DNA of 64,000 nt, taken from NCBI RefSeq assembly GCF_029714325.1, contig NZ_CP121666.1:4836001-4900000 (forward strand), in the 5' to 3' direction. How positions within the stretch are numbered: the first letter of the stretch is position 1; each line of letters begins with the position of its first letter. Under the pieces are notes generated by a model. That model was not told where the DNA came from and did not search any database. It was given only the letters and a program-made list of their open reading frames with translations. Position numbers and translations under genes: made by a program. This DNA is from Bradyrhizobium sp. CB1717 (GTDB lineage Bacteria; Pseudomonadota; Alphaproteobacteria; Rhizobiales; Xanthobacteraceae). Shown here in pieces: positions 59,801 through 64,000 of the stretch.

Positions 59801-60478
59801 ATGAGGTCAATGCAGATGACCACGACATCCGAAGCGCAAGGCCTCGTCGAACAACTCGACCCCGCAGCCCTTGCAGCCGCCGCAGCACCCGAACCCGAAG
59901 CGCCGGAAGCTCCCGTGGCGGCCAGGCGGTCCAGCCGGAAATCGGTCCTGGCGCTCTCGGTGTGCGCCCTCGCCATCAACGGTTCGGCGGCCATCTACAC
60001 CTGGCCGTCCGAGCTTCCGTCGCTGAATGTCGGCAAGTTCGCCGAACTGTTTCCGCGCCCGGAATCGTCCGCGCCAAAACCGGATCCGGTCGTCGCCGCC
60101 TTGAAGGATATCCAGTCGGCCCAGCAGCAGCACACGGCTTCGCTGCAGGAGAACAACGCCCTGGTGCAGCAAAATGCAGTTCTGCAGCAGCAGGATACAT
60201 TGGTGCTCTTGTCCCTGCGGCAGAGCATCACCGACGATCGGGTCGATGTGAGGAAGATATCTTCACAGCTCTCCACGCTGATCGCGAAGGTCGACGCGCT
60301 GCAGAGTACGATGATGTCGGACGTCACGTCCTCCATTCGACGAGCGAATGCCCGCTATGGACTGTCGGCAGCGATGCGCAAACGGCTGCTGGTTCGGGAA
60401 TCAAAACCCGTCGGACCCGTTTCGGTTGGAGGAGCTCCACTGACCGCGCCGGCCGCATCCTCGGCACCGGAGAGCTGA
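59801..60478 (+). CDS. single-pass membrane protein with coiled coil
   Basis: This 225-residue protein starts MRSMQMTTTSEAQGLVEQLD (one of the next ATG codons may be the real start). An Ala/Pro/Glu linker leads to a membrane segment (about residues 48-66, 'SVLALSVCALAINGSAAIYT'). A Gln-rich coiled coil 'LKDIQSAQQQHTASLQENNA', 'LVQQNAVLQQQDTLVLLSLR' and 'ISSQLSTLIAKVDALQSTMM' follows. A basic tail 'SIRRANARYGLSAAMRKRL' ends the protein. Function unknown. Confidence 0.75.
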   Translation: MRSMQMTTTSEAQGLVEQLDPAALAAAAAPEPEAPEAPVAARRSSRKSVLALSVCALAINGSAAIYTWPSELPSLNVGKFAELFPRPESSAPKPDPVVAALKDIQSAQQQHTASLQENNALVQQNAVLQQQDTLVLLSLRQSITDDRVDVRKISSQLSTLIAKVDALQSTMMSDVTSSIRRANARYGLSAAMRKRLLVRESKPVGPVSVGGAPLTAPAASSAPES

Positions 60479-60522
60479 AGGCGGTAACTCCCTGACTGAA
60501 AAGGTTGGCCGACTGCAGCCCG

Positions 60523-60765
60523 TCACTTCGAGGCGTGGTCGATCTTGTGCTGCAAATGCCCGGTGTCGTGATCGCGACGCAGCTGGCTCAGCGATGTCTC
60601 GTTCAACTGAAGCAGCACCTCGCTGAGTTGGGTCGTGTCGGGATAGCCGGCCGCAAAACCCTTTCCGTAGATCTTGCGCAACGTGCCGAGCAGCGTGTTG
60701 CCATGCTTCTTGCTGATCCCGCCATCCTTGTCGCGGTGGCGGCCATCCAGGCCATGTTCCTTCAT
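60523..60765 (-). CDS. small conserved hydrophilic protein
   Basis: This 80-residue protein starts MKEHGLDGRHRDKDGGISKK after a good 'cagggagaag' ribosome site. It continues 'HGNTLLGTLRKIYGKGFAAG' and ends Leu/His-rich. I recognise the opening from other Bradyrhizobium genomes but know no function. Confidence 0.7.
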   Translation of the reverse strand: MKEHGLDGRHRDKDGGISKKHGNTLLGTLRKIYGKGFAAGYPDTTQLSEVLLQLNETSLSQLRRDHDTGHLQHKIDHASK

Positions 60766-60985
60766 GTGCTTCTCCCTGCGCGGCGTCTTGAGCGCCTGGA
60801 GAGAGCGTGCTCCTAAACGAGTTGATTGGCAACGGCATGGCGCGCGGCAGTTGAAGGCTGGTCCGTGCCGCTGCAACAGTGTTGCCGTCACGTGTCCATC
60901 GCTGAGCTGTGATGCCGCGTTGGATTGCGGCGGGATCGTTGACGCATCACATCAACCCGGGCAGCGTTCGATTGGAACTGGTACG

Positions 60986-61207
60986 ATGCGCTCTGTTCTG
61001 GCCTTGGGTCTGTTGATTGTCCTGTGCACTGCTGCAAACGCTGCGACGGCGCATCGCTCCCGCACACATCATCCGCGCCATCCCGCGGTCGATCGTTCCG
61101 CCGCGGACGAAAATCCTCGGGCACGCTTCGCCGTCCCTGGCTGGAGCGATGAAGCAACGCAGCGCTGGCTGAACAGCGCCTCCTCCAATGTCGGCCGAGG
61201 CGGATAG
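60986..61207 (+). CDS. small His-rich exported protein
   Basis: This 73-residue protein has a signal MRSVLALGLLIVLCTAANAA and then 'AHRSRTHHPRHPAVDRSAAD' and 'PGWSDEATQRWLNSASSNVG'. It is related to the gene at 50416-50628. His clusters could bind metal. Function unknown. Confidence 0.6.
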   Translation: MRSVLALGLLIVLCTAANAATAHRSRTHHPRHPAVDRSAADENPRARFAVPGWSDEATQRWLNSASSNVGRGG

Positions 61208-61284
61208 CCACCGCGATCCCTGCATTGTCAGGCCGCGCCAGCGATCTGATGGGGGCTGATTTCCGAAGAGCGAAGGCGGGGTGG

Positions 61285-61455
61285 CTAGGCGGCCTGCTCC
61301 TCAAAGGAGGTGTAGACCCGGCCCGTGGGATCGACGACCTGAACGTCCCAGCACCCGTCCTCGACCAGTTCCCTGGCCTTCTTGAGGGCGGCCGCAAGCG
61401 ACAGCCGCTTGAGGCTGACGACGCCTGCTGTGTCGAAACCGCTGATTTCAAACAT
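61285..61455 (-). CDS. 56-residue conserved-type protein
   Basis: The ATG ending at 61455 has a strong GGAGG ribosome site five bases upstream (gaggag before it). The product reads MFEISGFDTAGVVSLKRLSL, then 'AAALKKARELVEDGCWDVQV' and 'VDPTGRVYTSFEEQAA'. The pattern of a short beta strand, a helix and two more strands resembles a common small rhizobial family. Function unknown. It is too short for typical gene-length cut-offs. Confidence 0.7.
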   Translation of the reverse strand: MFEISGFDTAGVVSLKRLSLAAALKKARELVEDGCWDVQVVDPTGRVYTSFEEQAA

Positions 61456-61600
61456 GCCGCTCCTCCTGTTTCTCGAATCCTACACCTTTCTTGCGTGTTG
61501 TCTCGCGGCGTTTTGGGGGAGGCCTCCTCCGCAAGCTGGATTGACTCTGCAGCTTCCCTATCGAACTATTCGGGAAAAAGTAGCAGTCAGGCAGCGAACG

Positions 61601-61786
61601 ATGAAAGACTACCAGGCTCAGCTGGAGAAGTTGCGCACGGACGCGGCCGAGTGCGCACTGATCCGCGATCTTGCGACCGACAAAGCCAAGCGCGAGCTAT
61701 TTGATCGGTTGGCCAATCATCTGACCGTGCTCGCGGAACAGGTCGAATTGGCGATGCTGGAGCGACACAAAGGCGCTGGATCGTAG
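61601..61786 (+). CDS. small helical protein
   Basis: This 61-residue protein starts MKDYQAQLEKLRTDAAECAL and continues 'IRDLATDKAKRELFDRLANH' and 'LTVLAEQVELAMLERHKGAG'. It is a single amphipathic helical hairpin. Small proteins of this type are frequent in Bradyrhizobium. Function unknown. Confidence 0.7.
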   Translation: MKDYQAQLEKLRTDAAECALIRDLATDKAKRELFDRLANHLTVLAEQVELAMLERHKGAGS

Positions 61787-61830
61787 GGCCCCTTCGGCAG
61801 CCGAGCGATGGCCGAGGCGAGCGCAAGGGG

Positions 61831-61989
61831 TTACCGGGTTGGAGGCGCCTTCCATCCATAGGACTGACGCGCGATTTGGCCGGTGACGTCGAGATCCTTC
61901 TCGTCAGAGAGGCGCCAGGCCGCCACGCCGAAGCAGACGGTCAGAACGACGGCGGTCACTAGCAGCAGCATCGATAGAAACTGGCTCAC
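61831..61989 (-). CDS. small membrane protein (GTG start)
   Basis: A GTG at 61989 gives 52 residues: VSQFLSMLLLVTAVVLTVCF (membrane helix) then 'GVAAWRLSDEKDLDVTGQIA' and RQSYGWKAPPTR. The hydrophobic stretch and charged tail are convincing, but no strong ribosome site decides the start. Confidence 0.5.
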   Translation of the reverse strand: MSQFLSMLLLVTAVVLTVCFGVAAWRLSDEKDLDVTGQIARQSYGWKAPPTR

Positions 61990-62086
61990 ACCCACACCCC
62001 TGAACGCGACGCATGAGCGGAGCGACCATGGAACGTCGATTCGGAAAATGCAGGCGCACTGACCCAACGCCGATTTTCCCCATCAC

Positions 62087-62245
62087 TCACGCCGGACCAA
62101 AAGCGCTCACGAGTCCAATCGTGATCGGGACCAGCGCCACGACGGTCCATAGGACCGGCGAACCAGAGGAAAGGCCAGCGATCAGTATCCAGGCACCGAA
62201 GCCCACGAGGAGCACTGAGATGGCATAGGCAACGGCTTTGTCCAT
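62087..62245 (-). CDS. small two-helix membrane protein
   Basis: This 52-residue protein starts MDKAVAYAISVLLVGFGAWI and continues 'LIAGLSSGSPVLWTVVALVP' and ITIGLVSAFGPA: two hydrophobic helices. It lies 97 bp upstream of the gene at 61989 on the same strand. Function unknown. Confidence 0.6.
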   Translation of the reverse strand: MDKAVAYAISVLLVGFGAWILIAGLSSGSPVLWTVVALVPITIGLVSAFGPA

Positions 62246-62403
62246 CGTTCGATCCACGAGCAACACAGGACCGATTGCGACTGTAAGATTCCCGGCGCTT
62301 GGAAACGTTCCTATGCGGCGCGGCGAGCGCGATGGATGGAGCCGGAGGGGCGATGGGCCAACATGCTTGAGCACGGGCCGGCGCCGGCGATCAGGTTGCG
62401 TGC

Positions 62404-62495
62404 GGAAGCGTGGCAGAGTGGCCTATTGCACCGAGCTTACCCCTCGGCGGACCTTTGGGCGTCCAAACCCCGACAGGCTGCACTTCACCGAAGAT
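62404..62495 (+). pseudogene. class II tRNA remnant
   Basis: The 5' part folds as a tRNA. The acceptor arm is GGAAGCG, then TG, a D-stem GCAG with loop AGTGGCCTA and partner TTGC, and an A at 26. The anticodon stem CCGAG / CTCGG has the seven-base loop CTTACCC (U33 kept), and a short GGAC / GTCC variable stem follows. The T-arm and 3' acceptor are not recognisable: no GGTTCGA and no CGCTTCC. It is therefore a decayed serine- or leucine-like tRNA, possibly left by a mobile element. The apparent anticodon UAC would not match a class II tRNA. Confidence 0.5.
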
Positions 62496-62876
62496 CAACG
62501 CTTGTTGGCTGCCACGGCTGCTACGTGGGTTGCTGTGGGCGGCGTTAGCTGGGCGGGACCGGCTGTTGCAGATGAAGTGCTGCGCTATGGCAAATACATC
62601 CGCGCCAAGTATTTCCTCAAACAGCTAGACGAACGTGCAAAGTCCGACCCAACAGATCAGGCCATCGCGGCGAAAGCCAGAGAAGTTCGCCAGACAATCG
62701 CTGATTTGCTCGCGGACGGCGCGAAAAAATTCAACAAAATAAAGCGCTCCATAAAGACAAGGGCTAGCGACCCAATTCCCCTCTGCGGGCGCCCACACGA
62801 GCAGCGACCCCGCCAAGGCTGGCACGTGCGTGCGTGGCGAGGCCGCCTGCGCTCCGGACTCGGTTGGAGGGCGTAG
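62496..62876 (+). pseudogene. remnant coding sequence, unidentified
   Basis: After the tRNA remnant the frame reads 'LLAATAATWVAVGGVSWAGP', then 'LRYGKYIRAKYFLKQLDERA' and 'AREVRQTIADLLADGAKKFN'. The helical, charged composition is protein-like, but there is no start codon with a ribosome site, the tail is Arg-rich and no family is recognised. Probably a fragment. Confidence 0.3.
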
Positions 62877-62946
62877 TCCGGAGGCGTACCGATTTTACGA
62901 CCGCCATCCAGAATAACGATTGCCCGAAAGAGGCACCCACTTCGGG

Positions 62947-63055
62947 CTGTCCTAATCTGCTCTCATGGGTGTCCTAATTAGGACAGCATCGCCCTGGTGG
63001 CGCTGGCCTATTTCCGAGCGCGGTGGCCTATTTTGAATTGTAACTGGCCTGTTTT
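62947..63055. mobile_element. possible insertion-sequence terminus (IS21-type repeats)
   Basis: A perfect 16-bp palindrome TGTCCTAATTAGGACA (62970-62985) has a nearby half-site CTGTCCTAAT (62947). Then TGGCCTATTT, TGGCCTATTT and TGGCCTGTTT follow at 63004, 63024 and 63045, a spacing of 20-21 bp. Multiple short terminal repeats of this sort are typical of IS21-family ends. No istA or istB is present. Confidence 0.4.
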
Positions 63056-63096
63056 GGTTTAGGGGCGCTTGCTCGTTCCTGGTAGGAACCCGGGCA

Positions 63097-63237
63097 ATGA
63101 CGCTGGATGAAAAGATCGCCCAGGCACGGCGCCACGTCGATACCGGCAGGCTCATCATTGAGCGCCAGCGGATCACCGTAGGTCGCCTGAGAACTGCGGC
63201 CTCAATCGAGCTTCTTGATCTGTTCGAGCACCCTTAG
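63097..63237 (+). CDS. short protein, possibly truncated
   Basis: 46 residues: MTLDEKIAQARRHVDTGRLI, then 'IERQRITVGRLRTAASIELL' and DLFEHP. The opening matches a class of small rhizobial helical proteins that are usually longer, so this may be a truncated copy. There is no clear ribosome site. Confidence 0.45.
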   Translation: MTLDEKIAQARRHVDTGRLIIERQRITVGRLRTAASIELLDLFEHP

Positions 63238-63322
63238 CAGATTTTCGAATCTGACTTGGCCGATCTGCTTAGACGCAGCGGAGTAGACAGGAACTGCGCC
63301 GACTAGCCTGTGTTGATAGGCC

Positions 63323-63553
63323 ATGCCGAAATACTACTTCAACGTTCGTGACTTAGAGCCCAGCACCGATGAGTTTGGAGAGGAGCTTCCCGACAATGAA
63401 GCAGCTTGGAAGCAAGCCACCGGCTTTGCTGGCGAGGTTTTGAAGGACATGGACGGCAGATTTCGACCTGGCCAGGAATGGGCCGTTGAAGTCACCGACG
63501 AGCAGAAGCGGATGCTTTACCGTATCGAGATTAGCTCCAGAAAAAGAAAGTAA
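63323..63553 (+). CDS. DUF6894-type small protein
   Basis: This 76-residue protein starts MPKYYFNVRDLEPSTDEFGE with the family-typical MPxYYFxxRD opening. 'LPDNEAAWKQATGFAGEVLK' and 'WAVEVTDEQKRMLYRIEISS' complete the alpha/beta fold. This family is widespread in rhizobia and of unknown function. Confidence 0.8.
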   Translation: MPKYYFNVRDLEPSTDEFGEELPDNEAAWKQATGFAGEVLKDMDGRFRPGQEWAVEVTDEQKRMLYRIEISSRKRK

Positions 63554-63595
63554 GGCCGCTCAGTTGGCGGCCTTTGCCTCAACTGTCCTAAGACT

Positions 63596-63823
63596 CTAAC
63601 TCGCTCGCGACGTGATCTCGCGAACATCCCCCGCCTGGAGGTTCAAGGCTTTCGCCTCCTGATCGCTCAACTCGTTATCGAGCAGGGCCGCGCTCCAGCC
63701 TTCCGGAACTACATTCAACACTGCATCAACCGCTTCGCTTCTAGGGGCGGCGACCGCCCAGAGCTTATGCTCTCGGTTGTCGGTAATGACCCGAACCAGG
63801 TGGACCTTCGTTGCACTTGCCAT
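63596..63823 (-). CDS. small conserved protein of unknown function
   Basis: This 75-residue protein starts MASATKVHLVRVITDNREHK and continues 'LWAVAAPRSEAVDAVLNVVP' and 'LSDQEAKALNLQAGDVREIT'. It is convergent with the DUF6894 gene. I know the type from Bradyrhizobium but no function. Confidence 0.65.
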   Translation of the reverse strand: MASATKVHLVRVITDNREHKLWAVAAPRSEAVDAVLNVVPEGWSAALLDNELSDQEAKALNLQAGDVREITSRAS

Positions 63824-64000
63824 GACGAACTATGCACACGACTTGCTTACGTTCCAACCGCGCCGGCGTCTGGTGACGCGATCTCCGTACCGTGGGGAGC
63901 TATCTGGGTAAGGAACGACTCTCCAGCGGCGAGCCTTAACATTTCGGTCTGTGGCGCGATACCTGGACCACTCCAGCTTCGCGACATCCACCCGGGACGG

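Overview
The window looks like a chromosomal segment of a Bradyrhizobium-type alphaproteobacterium. The reasons are the high GC content, the frequent GTG and TTG starts, three tandem Omp25/31-like beta-barrel genes beginning with the ADLAARPYTKAP motif, the uvrA / ssb / gyrA / coaD / queA / tgt housekeeping content, many short conserved proteins of a kind I associate with Bradyrhizobium, and several copies of palindromic extragenic repeats resembling those of that genus. No rRNA operon, CRISPR array, complete insertion sequence or prophage is visible. The only tRNA-like sequence (about 62404-62495) is degenerate.

Layout. 1-9900 holds small envelope, stress or hypothetical genes (DUF2189, DUF3597, two CG-type GNAT paralogues, TPR, SPW, DUF3828), an acyl-CoA synthetase followed by a double-PPC (DUF296) protein, and a large five-repeat DUF1217 protein. 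9901-11062 is a gene-poor scar with an AAA-ATPase fragment and repeat-like DNA. 11063-16695 carries SRPBCC + YVTN beta-propeller genes, a HAD / nucleoside-hydrolase pair, KptA, DinB and a lower-GC orphan with PD-(D/E)XK-like nuclease motifs. 16815-23714 contains uvrA and ssb, each preceded by an alphaproteobacterial LexA-type box (GAAC-N7-GAAC), with three outer-membrane protein genes between them. 23733-34744 runs through an LMW-phosphatase-like gene, a probably frameshifted DUF2306 gene, gyrA, an AT-richer orphan with a cyclase-like sequence, kup, coaD, two cyclophilins and queA. 34812-39196 carries asd, a PepSY protein, a TetR regulator and a patatin lipoprotein. 39197-47549 holds tgt, an acyltransferase, cysK with an orphan BrnA-like antitoxin, a caspase-like protein, an EamA transporter and RidA. 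47733-59342 includes a formyltransferase, AacS, an AI-2E family permease, a NUDIX protein and a second, Mfd-like helicase. 59343-64000 is an accessory tail of very small genes with mobile-element debris.

Functional links. QueA and Tgt belong to the queuosine pathway. UvrA, SSB and probably the Mfd-like protein belong to DNA repair, and the first two appear to be under SOS control. The most striking regulatory structure lies upstream of asd on the minus strand: a 23-codon leader ORF with eight threonine codons that starts at or close to the predicted transcription start, followed by an intrinsic terminator and then asd. This is the architecture of a threonine-sensing transcription attenuator. 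A second regulatory circuit is suggested by two near-identical promoter/operator sequences in front of the patatin and PepSY genes that flank the TetR gene.

All calls come from reading the sequence. Family names are recognised from motifs and were not checked by any search.
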